Assembly: GCF_014831675.1 (NCBI RefSeq)
Contig: NZ_VJXY01000022.1
Coordinates: forward strand, 62,001 to 126,000
DNA from: Komarekiella delphini-convector SJRDD-AB1
GTDB lineage: Bacteria > Cyanobacteriota > Cyanobacteriia > Cyanobacteriales > Nostocaceae
Direction: 5' to 3'
DNA: 64,000 bases
Part shown: positions 25,949-34,775 of the stretch, one piece after another
Layout: every line of letters starts with the position of its first letter
Position numbering within the stretch: position 1 is the first letter of the stretch
Made by a program: the position numbers and the translations under genes
The notes under the pieces: generated by a model
Databases searched by the model: none
What the model was told of the DNA's origin: nothing
The model's input: only the letters and a program-made list of their open reading frames with translations

Positions 25949-28900
25949 ATGAAATTTTCTACTTTAACAGATCTGCTGCATTATCGGTCTTTAAATCAAC
26001 ATAATAAAAAAAATTATACTTATCTCCAGGATGGTGAAACAGAAGCAGGTAGTTTGACTTATCAAGAATTGGAGTTAAAAGCACGAGCGATCGCAGCTTC
26101 TCTCCAGTCTCTAAATGCTACTGGCGAACGAGTATTGTTACTGTATCCACCTGGTCTAGAATCCATTGCTGGTTTCTTTGGGTGTCTGTATGCAGGAGCG
26201 ATCGCAATTCCCGCTTATCCACCCCGGCCCAATCAGTCGCTTTCTAGACTTCAGGCGATCGTTACAGATAGCCAAGCAAAAGTAGCCCTCACCACCACAC
26301 CCTTATTAGCATACTTAGAAGGTCGCTTTGCCGAAAATCCAGAATTGGCAAAGATACACTTACTAGCGACTGATAATATTGCCAGTGACTTAGGAGCAGA
26401 CTGGCAAAAACCCACAGTGAGCAGCGATCATCTGGCTTTTCTCCAGTACACTTCTGGCTCTACGGGGACACCGAAGGGAGTGATGATTAGTCATGGTAAT
26501 TTGCTGCACAATTTGGAGATCAGCCATCAAGCAGGTGAGTTTACCTCTGATAGCCACACGGTTACTTGGCTGCCATTCGGTCACAACACAGGGTTGCTAA
26601 CTGGAGTTATACAGCCTCTTTACAGCGATTTCCCTGTAACGATCATGTCACCGTTGGACTTTTTACAGAAGCCTTGGCGCTGGTTAATGGCAATTACCCG
26701 TTACAAAGCAACTCAAAGTCTTGCTCCCAACTTCGCTTATGACCTTGCCTGTTTCCAGACTACTGCTGAACAACGGGCAATGCTTGATTTAAGTAGCTGG
26801 GAATTAGCTGTCAGCGGTGCTGAACCTGTGCGTGCAGAAACCTTAGATCGATTTGTCGCTACTTTTGAACCCTATGGCTTTCGTCGAGAGGCGTTTAATC
26901 CGGCTTATGGGATGGCTGAAAACGTGGTAGGGATTTCTTTAGGTTTAAAAAAACAGCTACCGATTGTCCATAACATTGAGAAGGCTGCACTAGAGCAAAA
27001 CCGGGTGGTGGTAGCAGTTGGTGAAAGCGAAAGCACTCAGAAAATTGTTAGCTGCGGTCGCACCTGGTTAGATCAGAAAATACTCATTGTTGACCCTGAA
27101 TCTTTAACCCCATGTTCAGCCAATCAAGTAGGAGAGATTTGGGTATCAAGTCCGAGTGTGGCTCAAGGCTATTGGCAGCAACCAGAAGCAACAGAGAAAA
27201 CCTTTCAGGCTTATCTAGCAGATACGGGTGTCGGCCCATTTCTACGTAGTGGCGATTTAGGATTTTTACTGGATGGTGAATTGTTTGTCACAGGTCGTCT
27301 TAAAGACTTAATTATTATCCGGGGTCGCAACCATTACCCCCAAGATATTGAATTGACTGTAGAAAAAAGTCACCCAGCCTTGCAACCGAGTTGTGGTGCT
27401 GCTTTTTCGGTGGAAGTCGAGAGTGAGGAACAACTAGTCATCACCCAAGAAATCAAGGAGACTGATTTAGAAAAGTTAAATGTAGATCAGGTGGTTAAAG
27501 CCATCCGTCAAGCAGTATTGCAGCAGCACGAGTTACAAGTTTATGCTGTGTTACTACTAAATGCTGGCAGTATCCCGAAAACTTCGAGTAACAAAATTCA
27601 GCGCCATGCATGTCGGGTGGGATTTCTGGATAACAGCCTTGATGTAGTAGGTCAGTGGTATTTGACGGAAAGTAAGTTGTATCCCTCGCCAGAAGCGGAA
27701 ATTTCTCACCAACAGGAGTTTGAACAACAGTCGCAAACAACAGAAACTATTCAAGCCTGGTTAGTTCACAAGATTTCCCAGCAGCTCAAAATTAATCCAC
27801 AAGATATAGATGTTCAAGAACCCTTAACCAGCTATGCGCTAGATTCTGTGCAAGCTGTGAATATTTCAGGTGAGTTGGAAAATTGGCTAGGACGGCGATT
27901 TTCTCCGAGTTTGTTATGGGATTATTCCACGATTGAAAAACTTACACAGCATTTAGTTAGTGGGTCTGAGGCGTCTGACTTAGATTCAAGCATGGATTGG
28001 AACGCCGAGGTTATACTTGACCCAACAATTTGTCTTGGTAATAGACAGGTTGAACTAGTAACAGAACCCGCTGCTATATTCTTAACTGGCGCAACTGGGT
28101 TTTTGGGAGCGTTTTTAATTCAGGAACTTCTAGAGCAGACTCAGGCGGATATTTATTGTCTAGTGCGTTCTGCCAATGAGGAATCAGGCAAGAGGAGGAT
28201 TCAAAAGAATCTAGAATCTTATGAACTTTGGCATGAAAATTACAGTTCCAGAATTATCCCAGTTTTGGGTGATATATCTCAATCTCAATTGGGTCTTGGA
28301 GATGAACAGTTCCAAAAGCTAGCTAGCCAAATTGATACTATTTATCACGGTGCAGCTTTACTAAACTATGTGTTTCCCTACGAACGATTTAAGCCAATTA
28401 ATGTTTTGGGAACTCAAGAAGTACTAAGATTAGCTAGTCAAGTTAAGGTTAAGCCGGTTCATTACATTTCTAGTGTCGCAGTTTTTGAGTCATCTGCTTA
28501 TGACCAAAAGGTGGTATTAGAATCTGATCAACTCGCTCATAGTGAGGGGATGTATTTAGGTTACTCCCAGAGTAAATGGGTAGCAGAAAAATTAGTGATG
28601 ATGGCACGTGACCGAGGGCTTCCAGTTTGCATTTACAGACCTCCTTTTATTTCTGGACATAGTCAAACAGGGGTTTGGAATACGGATGATATTATCTGCC
28701 GGATGATTAAAACCTGTATTGAGATGGGTAGTATAGCAGACTTAGACCAAAAGTTAGATTTATCTCCTGTGGATTATGTTAGCCAAGCAATTGTCTATTT
28801 ATCGAGACAAAAAGAGTCTTTGGGCAAGGCTTTTCACTTGAGCAATCCGCAACCAATTAACTGGAAAAAGTTAGGAGATTTGCTGCGGTCTTTTGGTTAT

Positions 28901-29197
28901 AAAATTGAGCAGCTTTCCTATGAAGATTGGCAAACGCAGTTAGAAAATAATGTGCGATCGCCTGAAAATCCTTTATATCCTCTACTGCCTTTCTTTGTTA
29001 AAAGATGGACTGAAAAACAGCTGACCATTACTGAAATATATCAGCAATCTAGAAGAATGCAGATTAGCTGCCAAGAAACACTTGCTGCACTTGCAAATAC
29101 TGACATTGTATGTCCTCCAATGGAGAGTAATTTGCTGAGTACCTATCTTTCCTACTTTAAACGTAGTGGTTTTTTAACAGTTATCAGTAAACAGTAA
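25949..29197 (+). CDS. FAAL-ACP-thioester reductase fusion
   Basis: 1082 aa in three parts. FAAL domain (about 1-580): LQYTSGSTGTPKGVM, GMAENVVGISLG, RSGDLGFLLDGELFVTGR, and Lys in PKTSSNKIQRHACR. ACP (about 595-670) with Ser633 in SYALDSVQAVNISGELE. Thioester reductase (about 700-1060) with the NAD(P) loop FLTGATGFLGAFL and the YSQSK catalytic pair. Such reductase domains release chains as aldehyde or alcohol. Compared with the first FAAL, canonical positions differ: YHDMGLI is GHNTGLL, GMAET is GMAEN and SSGK is SSNK, so the ligase domain may have unusual specificity. The ATG has GAGG 6 bases upstream. Its last six codons and stop lie in a dispersed repeat. Confidence 0.93.
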   Translation: MKFSTLTDLLHYRSLNQHNKKNYTYLQDGETEAGSLTYQELELKARAIAASLQSLNATGERVLLLYPPGLESIAGFFGCLYAGAIAIPAYPPRPNQSLSRLQAIVTDSQAKVALTTTPLLAYLEGRFAENPELAKIHLLATDNIASDLGADWQKPTVSSDHLAFLQYTSGSTGTPKGVMISHGNLLHNLEISHQAGEFTSDSHTVTWLPFGHNTGLLTGVIQPLYSDFPVTIMSPLDFLQKPWRWLMAITRYKATQSLAPNFAYDLACFQTTAEQRAMLDLSSWELAVSGAEPVRAETLDRFVATFEPYGFRREAFNPAYGMAENVVGISLGLKKQLPIVHNIEKAALEQNRVVVAVGESESTQKIVSCGRTWLDQKILIVDPESLTPCSANQVGEIWVSSPSVAQGYWQQPEATEKTFQAYLADTGVGPFLRSGDLGFLLDGELFVTGRLKDLIIIRGRNHYPQDIELTVEKSHPALQPSCGAAFSVEVESEEQLVITQEIKETDLEKLNVDQVVKAIRQAVLQQHELQVYAVLLLNAGSIPKTSSNKIQRHACRVGFLDNSLDVVGQWYLTESKLYPSPEAEISHQQEFEQQSQTTETIQAWLVHKISQQLKINPQDIDVQEPLTSYALDSVQAVNISGELENWLGRRFSPSLLWDYSTIEKLTQHLVSGSEASDLDSSMDWNAEVILDPTICLGNRQVELVTEPAAIFLTGATGFLGAFLIQELLEQTQADIYCLVRSANEESGKRRIQKNLESYELWHENYSSRIIPVLGDISQSQLGLGDEQFQKLASQIDTIYHGAALLNYVFPYERFKPINVLGTQEVLRLASQVKVKPVHYISSVAVFESSAYDQKVVLESDQLAHSEGMYLGYSQSKWVAEKLVMMARDRGLPVCIYRPPFISGHSQTGVWNTDDIICRMIKTCIEMGSIADLDQKLDLSPVDYVSQAIVYLSRQKESLGKAFHLSNPQPINWKKLGDLLRSFGYKIEQLSYEDWQTQLENNVRSPENPLYPLLPFFVKRWTEKQLTITEIYQQSRRMQISCQETLAALANTDIVCPPMESNLLSTYLSYFKRSGFLTVISKQ

Positions 29198-29250
29198 TCA
29201 GTAATCAGTTTTTTTCTGACCACTGTTTACTGTTTACTGTTCACTGTTTT
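29176..29250. repeat. Dispersed AACAGT repeat (also 37353-37425)
   Basis: AACAGTTATCAGTAAACAGT ... CTGACCACTGTTTACTGTTT, able to fold back on itself. Almost the same sequence starts right at the stop codon of the TetR gene at 37353. The C-terminal codons and stop of the FAAL-ACP-reductase gene are inside this copy. Further on, 29337-29388 has two more hairpins (CCATAGGTTTATAACCTATGG type and AGTCGTCTTTAGACGACT). Confidence 0.8.
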
Positions 29251-29428
29251 AAGTACACTATCGTTGTAATATTGGGGATTGTGTTGCAAAAACTTATTGT
29301 TTGATGAATTTGGGATTTTATACCAATCCCAACAACCGCCATAGGTTTATAACCTATGGCTAATAGCTCAAGTCGTCTTTAGACGACTAGTAAAGCATCT
29401 GACGTTTTTTCAATTAGGAGTTTACGGC

Positions 29429-29827
29429 ATGTCACCTGGGACTAGTTTGATAACTGTATTAGCTTTAATTGTTTACTTTGGTATTACAGTAAATGTGTCT
29501 AGAACTAGAGTAAAATTTAAGATTCTGGCTCCTCAGATATCAGGCAACCCTTACTTCGAGCGATCGCTGCGTATCCAGCAAAATACTGTAGAGCAACTAA
29601 TCCTATTTTTGCCTAGCCTCTGGTTATTCTCTTCATTCGTATCCCCAGTCTGGGCAAACGTAATTGGCATAGTTTGGATCATAAGTCGTATTGTATACGC
29701 TTTTGGTTACTATCAAGCTCCTGAAAAACGGACTGTTGGTTTTGCAATTAGTGCCTTGATGATTTTAATACTGCTTATAGGTTCTTTAGTGGGGATAATT
29801 CTAACCCTAGTGAAAACTGGATTCTAG
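29429..29827 (+). CDS. MAPEG family membrane protein
   Basis: 132-aa membrane protein of the MAPEG family (membrane-associated proteins in eicosanoid and glutathione metabolism, including microsomal glutathione transferase-like proteins). The hallmark is GNPYFERSLRIQQNTVEQL (residues about 40-58), followed by LPSLWLF, with four membrane helices. The ATG has AGGAG about 10 bases upstream. It lies on the same strand as, and 230 bases after, the lipid cluster. It might use a lipid or peroxide from that pathway, but this is only positional. Confidence 0.88.
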   Translation: MSPGTSLITVLALIVYFGITVNVSRTRVKFKILAPQISGNPYFERSLRIQQNTVEQLILFLPSLWLFSSFVSPVWANVIGIVWIISRIVYAFGYYQAPEKRTVGFAISALMILILLIGSLVGIILTLVKTGF

Positions 29828-30337
29828 CGTACTTCTTCTGATCAAAAGATTCCGCCCACTTTCTTGCGGGGCATGTATCAAGTACATCAGTACTGAGTAC
29901 TTTTTTCGCTCAGCACTTCTTTACTCAGTACTGAGTTGGGTCAACAATCCAGAAAAAACCTTGACCCTTGGCAATACTTCTTAGATGAGCACTCTTCACC
30001 TTGGGGAAAGGGAAAATTCAAACATAGACTTCTTTTCCCTTTCCCTTTTAACCGAGAGGTATTGTTAACCTTGTTGATCTTGCGAGTTGCTTAAATCCTG
30101 ATTAATTTGTCATTTGCCGCCATAAGCTTGTACAATATTTTTTTGGGCGTTCTCCTCCATACAACTTCTCCATAGATTAGTTGCTATGCAGCAGCTCAAT
30201 AACTGTTGTACTTGGAGATGAGAACATTGGATTAGCTACCGCCAAAAAGCTGGTTCATCAAAGAGATTTGAGAAAACATGCAGCCGATATAGGGTTGTAT
30301 CACTCATAATTAAGTTGATTGTCCACCAAAACGTTGT
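29828..30337. other. 510-bp intergenic region with hairpins
   Basis: No gene supported. Contains repeated CAGTACTGAGTACT palindromes near 29890-29935 and a long hairpin GGGAAAGGGAAAA ... TTTTCCCTTTCCC near 30003-30048, which may end the MAPEG transcript. Confidence 0.5.
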
Positions 30338-31084
30338 ATGAGCGAGCTGGAGCGGTACTATAGAGTCTTGGAATTGGAGCCTGGGGCAACACTTGAAGAA
30401 GTGAACCAGGCTTATAAAGATTTGGTTTTTGTTTGGCATCCCGATCGCATTCCCAAAGAAAATCTGCGCTTACACCAGAAAGCACTAGACAAGCTCAAAG
30501 CAATTAATGAAGCGCGTGATAAATTGCGATCGCAAAAAGTCAAACATCACATTGCGCCTAGCTCACCGCCACCGCAAAAGCAGAAAAAAGCAGAGCAAAG
30601 AACTGAGTACAGAACCGAGTACAGAACTGAGCAAAGAACTGAGCAAAGAACCGAGCAAAGAACTGAGCAAAGAACCGAGCAAAGAACTGAGCAAAGAACT
30701 GAGCCACCAGCAAAGCGAAACCCAGACTTGAGTGGCAAAGATTACAGTCGAGCCAATTTGAGCAACAAAGACTTATCTGGCAGAAACCTGAGTTATGCCA
30801 ACTTGAGTGGTGCTAATCTCAGTGATACTTTTATGCACAAAGTCAATCTTAGAGGAGCGGATTTGTCTGAAGCAAATTTGTTTCGAGCAAATTTGCTTTT
30901 AGCCGATCTCAGGGAAGCAAATTTGCGTGCTGCTAATTTGATTGGAGCAGATCTAAGTGGGGCCGACTTGCGAGGAGCCGACTTTACAGGAGCGCGGATT
31001 CGCTCAGGCGATCGCTTACTGGTTAAACTGATTGGCGCTAACTTGACTGGGGCTATCATGCCTGATGGCTCGATTCATCAGTAG
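30338..31084 (+). CDS. J-domain / pentapeptide-repeat fusion protein
   Basis: 248 aa. Residues about 5-66 are a DnaJ J-domain with the HPD motif in VFVWHPDRIPKE, which stimulates Hsp70 ATPase. Residues about 87-122 are a low-complexity linker of TEQR/TEYR tetrads from a 12-bp tandem repeat. Residues about 130-245 are pentapeptide repeats (NLSGA/ADLRG type). J-domain plus pentapeptide solenoid suggests a co-chaperone that targets Hsp70 to a partner through the repeats. An unusual Hsp70 homologue is encoded at 45845-47443 but there is no direct evidence that they work together. The stop overlaps a GTG in the frame of the next gene. Confidence 0.85.
   Translation: MSELERYYRVLELEPGATLEEVNQAYKDLVFVWHPDRIPKENLRLHQKALDKLKAINEARDKLRSQKVKHHIAPSSPPPQKQKKAEQRTEYRTEYRTEQRTEQRTEQRTEQRTEQRTEQRTEPPAKRNPDLSGKDYSRANLSNKDLSGRNLSYANLSGANLSDTFMHKVNLRGADLSEANLFRANLLLADLREANLRAANLIGADLSGADLRGADFTGARIRSGDRLLVKLIGANLTGAIMPDGSIHQ
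30597..30704. repeat. 12-bp coding tandem repeat, 9 units
   Basis: Nine units of AAAGAACTGAGC with a few A/C and T/C changes, encoding tandem (R)TEQ/(R)TEY tetrads in the J-domain protein. Length is likely to vary between strains by slippage. Confidence 0.9.
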
Positions 31085-31182
31085 TGGAAAAAGCTAACAA
31101 ACTTGATTTCCCCAAGCAAACCGAGTTTGTAGTACCTGCAATATGGGAAACTTGGCAATATTCCCTAGAAATCAGATTCAAG

Positions 31183-31668
31183 ATGAGTAGCACAATTTCT
31201 GACATTGCAGTCAAAACCATCAACGGCGAGGATAAGCAGCTAAACGAGTACACCGGAAAAGTACTCTTAATTGTGAATGTGGCTTCCTACTGCGGTTATA
31301 CTTCCCAATATCATGGACTAGAAAAGCTGAACCAAGAGTATAGGCAAGCAGGGTTACGTATTTTGGGGTTTCCCTGCAACGATTTTGGAGCGCAAGAACC
31401 AGGAAACAATCAAGAGATTGTAAAATTCTGCACGAGTAACTATGGCGTGACTTTTGAACTGTTTGATAAAGTTCACGCTAAAGGTTCGCAACTACATCCA
31501 CTTTATGCTCGACTCACCAACGCAGTTGAACCAACGGAGCCTGTTGCTTGGAATTTTGAAAAGTTTTTAGTCAATAAGCAAGGTGAAGTGGTAGCTCGAT
31601 TTAAAAGTAGTGTTCAGCCATATTCCCCAGAAGTAATTGCCATAATTGAGCAAGAATTAGCAAAATAG
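31183..31668 (+). CDS. Glutathione peroxidase family peroxidase (Cys type)
   Basis: Reduces hydrogen or lipid peroxides with thiols; the Cys-type enzymes of cyanobacteria usually take electrons from thioredoxin or NADPH systems. Motifs: IVNVASYCGYTSQYHGLE with the peroxidatic Cys in place of selenocysteine, GFPCNDFGAQEPG with the catalytic Gln, and WNFEKFLVN with the catalytic Trp. 161 aa, normal length. I start at the ATG at 31183 (MSSTISDIAVKT); an upstream GTG frame would add 33 residues unlike the family. A hairpin with GACTATT arms lies after the stop. Confidence 0.92.
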   Translation: MSSTISDIAVKTINGEDKQLNEYTGKVLLIVNVASYCGYTSQYHGLEKLNQEYRQAGLRILGFPCNDFGAQEPGNNQEIVKFCTSNYGVTFELFDKVHAKGSQLHPLYARLTNAVEPTEPVAWNFEKFLVNKQGEVVARFKSSVQPYSPEVIAIIEQELAK

Positions 31669-31915
31669 ATAATAGTCAATAGTCAATATTTAAAAACTCT
31701 TATAATATTGACTATTAGTTTTGGATTATTAAGTTTAACTCTACTCAGCTACATAATTAAAACAGTTATCAAAGTTTGAGTTAGAATCTAAATCCCCATC
31801 TCAAAGTTCCTGCTTTTAGAAGTGGGTACTCTAACTCTCAACTGAAAGATTGTTAACTGATTGGGTGAAAATATTGATTCCAGAAAGCGTTTAATTTATT
31901 TGTGTCTAAATTGTC

Positions 31916-32740
31916 ATGAACATTGCAATCATTGGTTGTGGTTATGTTGGTTATGTGGTTGCTCAATATTGGCAGCAAAATATGGATTTTGTGGTTAGCG
32001 CCACGACAACTTCCCCTGAGCGTGTCCCAGCACTACAACCAATTGCCCAACGAGTTATAGTTACCCAAGGTAATGACCGAGATGGTCTAAAATCATTATT
32101 GCAAAATCAAGATGTTGTACTTTTGAGTATTGGCGCAAAAGGTGCAGATTCGTATGAAGAAACTTATCTACAAACTGCCAAAACTTTAGTTTCAGTTTTA
32201 CAGCAAGCTCCCTGCGTTAGACAGTTAATATATACAGGTAGTTATGCAGTTTACGGTGATAGAAATGGTGTGTGGGTAGATGAAGAAACACCACTTGCAC
32301 CTGCTAATATTAATGCCCAAATTTTGCGTAAAACTGAAGAAGTTTTGTTATCAGCATCTAATGAAAATCTCCGCGTTTGTATATTGCGCTTAGGAGGAAT
32401 TTATGGCCCTGGTAGAGAATTGGTAAAAATATTTAGTAGATATCCTGGTGCAACCCGTCCTGGTAACGGCGAGGATGTCACAAATTGGATTCATTTAGAT
32501 GATATTGTTGGTGCAATAGAATTTGCTCGTCGCAACCGCTTACAAGGAGTTTATAATTTAGTGGATGATGCACATCTCACTAGCAGAGAATTACTAGATA
32601 CTCTGTTTGATAAACACAATTTACCTAAAGTTATATGGGATGCTTCTGTTAAAAGCGATCGTCCGTATAATGTCTGGGTATCTAATCAAAAGATCAAAGA
32701 TGCCGGATACCAATTTATCCATCCAAAAATAATTTTTTAG
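31916..32740 (+). CDS. NAD-dependent epimerase/dehydratase family protein (SDR)
   Basis: Extended-type short-chain dehydrogenase of 274 aa with the N-terminal dinucleotide motif IAIIGCGYVGYVVAQYW and YTGSYAVYGDRNG, LRLGGIYGPGREL and NWIHLDDIVGAI typical of the YeeZ-like subgroup. The Gly-x-Gly-x-x-Gly order suggests NAD(P) binding. Substrate unknown. The next gene starts 22 bases after the stop, so they are probably one transcript. Confidence 0.85.
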   Translation: MNIAIIGCGYVGYVVAQYWQQNMDFVVSATTTSPERVPALQPIAQRVIVTQGNDRDGLKSLLQNQDVVLLSIGAKGADSYEETYLQTAKTLVSVLQQAPCVRQLIYTGSYAVYGDRNGVWVDEETPLAPANINAQILRKTEEVLLSASNENLRVCILRLGGIYGPGRELVKIFSRYPGATRPGNGEDVTNWIHLDDIVGAIEFARRNRLQGVYNLVDDAHLTSRELLDTLFDKHNLPKVIWDASVKSDRPYNVWVSNQKIKDAGYQFIHPKIIF

Positions 32741-32762
32741 CAGATATCAAGAGCTTGGAATT

Positions 32763-33686
32763 ATGCAACCATCTGCTGTAACTAACACATTCATGACAGC
32801 ATCTCCCACCCAGTTTTACACCTGGCAGAATTATCGCTGTGCTTACGAAGTCCATCAACCAACTAATTCAACGCCTGAAGGTATTCCTTTGCTGTTAATT
32901 CATCCGATTGGCGTTGGATTATCACGGCAATTTTGGCGGCGATTTTGCCACGAATGGTATAACACAGGTCATCAAAATCCAATTTACAATCCTGATTTAT
33001 TGGGATGCGGTGAAAGTGAGATGCCTCATTTGGCTTACACTCCTAGTGATTGGGCAAGACAACTGCAATACTTTTTACAAACAGTAGTACAGAAACCTGT
33101 AATTGTGGTAGTGCAAGGTGCTTTATTGCCAGTTGCAATCGAATTAATCCAAAAAGAACCAAATTTAATCGCTGGACTTATACTTGCTGGGCCGCCAGCT
33201 TGGGCTGTGATTACCAAAAAATCACCAGAATGGCAGCAAAAACTGCTTTGGAATATTTTAGATTCGCCTTTTGGGAATGCTTTTTATCGCTATGCACGCA
33301 CGCCAAAGTTTTTAACATCTTTTTCGACTCGCCAACTCTTCGCTTCAGACGATGCTGTCGATGCAGAGTGGTTAAATGCTTTAGTCGCAGGTGCAGAAAA
33401 TCCTAAGAATCGCCATGCAGTATTTTCTTTTTTAGCAGGATTTTGGCGGCAGAATTATAGTAGCGCGATCGCCTCAATTAGGCAACCAACACTGGTAGTT
33501 GTAGGAGAAACAGCATCGAGTATCAGCCAAGAAGGTAAAAAAGAAACACCAGATGAACGTTTAGCTGATTACCTCGCCTGTTTACCTCAAGGTCGTGGGA
33601 TTAAAATGAATGGGCGCAATGTCCTACCATACGAATCTACCGCTGAATTTGTCGCAGCGATCGCCCCATTTATCAATGAATGCTAA
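32763..33686 (+). CDS. Alpha/beta-hydrolase fold protein without a visible nucleophile
   Basis: 307 aa with the alpha/beta-hydrolase pattern: LLLIHPIGVGLSRQFW (oxyanion region), YNPDLLGCGESEMP and the strand before the nucleophile elbow, VIVVVQGALLPVAIEL. Where the family has G-x-S-x-G this protein has V-Q-G-A-L, so no Ser, Cys or Asp nucleophile is apparent there. It may be a non-catalytic or rearranged member. A second ATG at 32793 (MTASPTQFYTW) is an alternative start. Probably cotranscribed with the epimerase gene upstream. Confidence 0.8.
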   Translation: MQPSAVTNTFMTASPTQFYTWQNYRCAYEVHQPTNSTPEGIPLLLIHPIGVGLSRQFWRRFCHEWYNTGHQNPIYNPDLLGCGESEMPHLAYTPSDWARQLQYFLQTVVQKPVIVVVQGALLPVAIELIQKEPNLIAGLILAGPPAWAVITKKSPEWQQKLLWNILDSPFGNAFYRYARTPKFLTSFSTRQLFASDDAVDAEWLNALVAGAENPKNRHAVFSFLAGFWRQNYSSAIASIRQPTLVVVGETASSISQEGKKETPDERLADYLACLPQGRGIKMNGRNVLPYESTAEFVAAIAPFINEC

Positions 33687-33761
33687 CTGATTGACAGTTA
33701 GATTAGACCAATCTCCCCATCATGCGTTATTAGTGGATTGGTTACTTCAAAAAGCAAAACT

Positions 33762-34496
33762 ATGTTTTCCAATCGTCAAGGACAAAAAATCCCCAAAGTC
33801 ACCTTCCGTACTCGTCAAGATAACCAGTGGGTAAATGTGACAACCGATGAACTGTTTGCTGGTAAGACAGTCGCGGTTTTCTCCTTACCAGGCGCTTTTA
33901 CTCCAACTTGTTCATCAACTCATCTCCCTGGTTACAACGAGTTGGCTAAGGTTTTCAAAGAAAACGGTGTAGACGACATTGTCTGTATTTCTGTCAATGA
34001 TGCCTTTGTAATGAACGAATGGGCAAAGGATCAAGAGTCAGAAAATGTTAAACTAATACCCGATGGCAATGGTGAATTTACCGAAGGCATGGGAATGCTG
34101 GTAGATAAATCAGACTTGGGATTTGGTAAGCGGTCATGGCGCTATTCCATGCTGGTTAAAGATGGCATAGTTGACAAGATGTTCATTGAGCCAGACGAGC
34201 CAGGAGATCCCTTTAAAGTTTCCGATGCCGAAACAATGCTCAGATATATAAACCCCGAAGCAGTGAAGCCCGAAGTCGTTTCCCTGTTTGCAAAAGTGGG
34301 TTGTCCCTTCTGCGCCCGCGCCAAGGGAATGCTCAAGGAACATGGCATAAACTACGAAGAAATCACCTTGGGTAAGGATATTACCACACGCTCTTTACGA
34401 GCAGTTACAGGTGCAACAACAGTTCCTCAAGTATTTATCGATGGCAAATTAATTGGGGGTTCTGAGGCGTTAGAAGCCTACTTTGCAGCTAGGTAG
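33762..34496 (+). CDS. Peroxiredoxin 5-glutaredoxin fusion
   Basis: Hybrid peroxidase in which the C-terminal glutaredoxin reduces the N-terminal peroxiredoxin using glutathione. Residues about 1-160: AhpC/Prx5 domain with [18 protein letters not shown] (peroxidatic Cys). Residues about 170-244: glutaredoxin with [13 protein letters not shown] (CPFC), [15 protein letters not shown]. Start at the ATG at 33762; an in-frame TTG at 33738 is less likely. Together with the glutathione peroxidase and GST nearby this gives a peroxide/thiol-stress flavour to the region. Confidence 0.93.
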   Translation: MFSNRQGQKIPKVTFRTRQDNQWVNVTTDELFAGKTVAVFSLPGAFTPTCSSTHLPGYNELAKVFKENGVDDIVCISVNDAFVMNEWAKDQESENVKLIPDGNGEFTEGMGMLVDKSDLGFGKRSWRYSMLVKDGIVDKMFIEPDEPGDPFKVSDAETMLRYINPEAVKPEVVSLFAKVGCPFCARAKGMLKEHGINYEEITLGKDITTRSLRAVTGATTVPQVFIDGKLIGGSEALEAYFAAR

Positions 34497-34775
34497 ATTT
34501 TAAATCAGTCAACAGTAAACAGTAAACAGTTATTAAGGGGTATGGTGGGGGATTTAAAATCGGCTGATAGCGCCTGCCACTAGTCGGCTTTGGGTTATTA
34601 GTTTTTAGTTGGAAGTGAGCACCCCCTTAGTGGTTCCCCTTAAACCCAATTATCTTGACTGTTTACTGTTAAATTTAACTTCGGGTGGGCACTGCCCACC
34701 CAACTGTGGTTTAGTTCACAATAAGCTGTAACGCATTAAAATTGCACTTGTTCATATTACTCAATAGGAGGCTGT

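Noticed and set aside
12671-29197. Identification as the heterocyst glycolipid (hgl) cluster
   Set aside because: No HglC/D/E-type multi-domain PKS order, and three desaturases with two free ACPs do not fit hgl clusters.
30547-30738. Ser/Val/Leu/Cys-repeat frame on the minus strand
   Set aside because: Antisense shadow of the 12-bp coding repeat in the J-domain protein.
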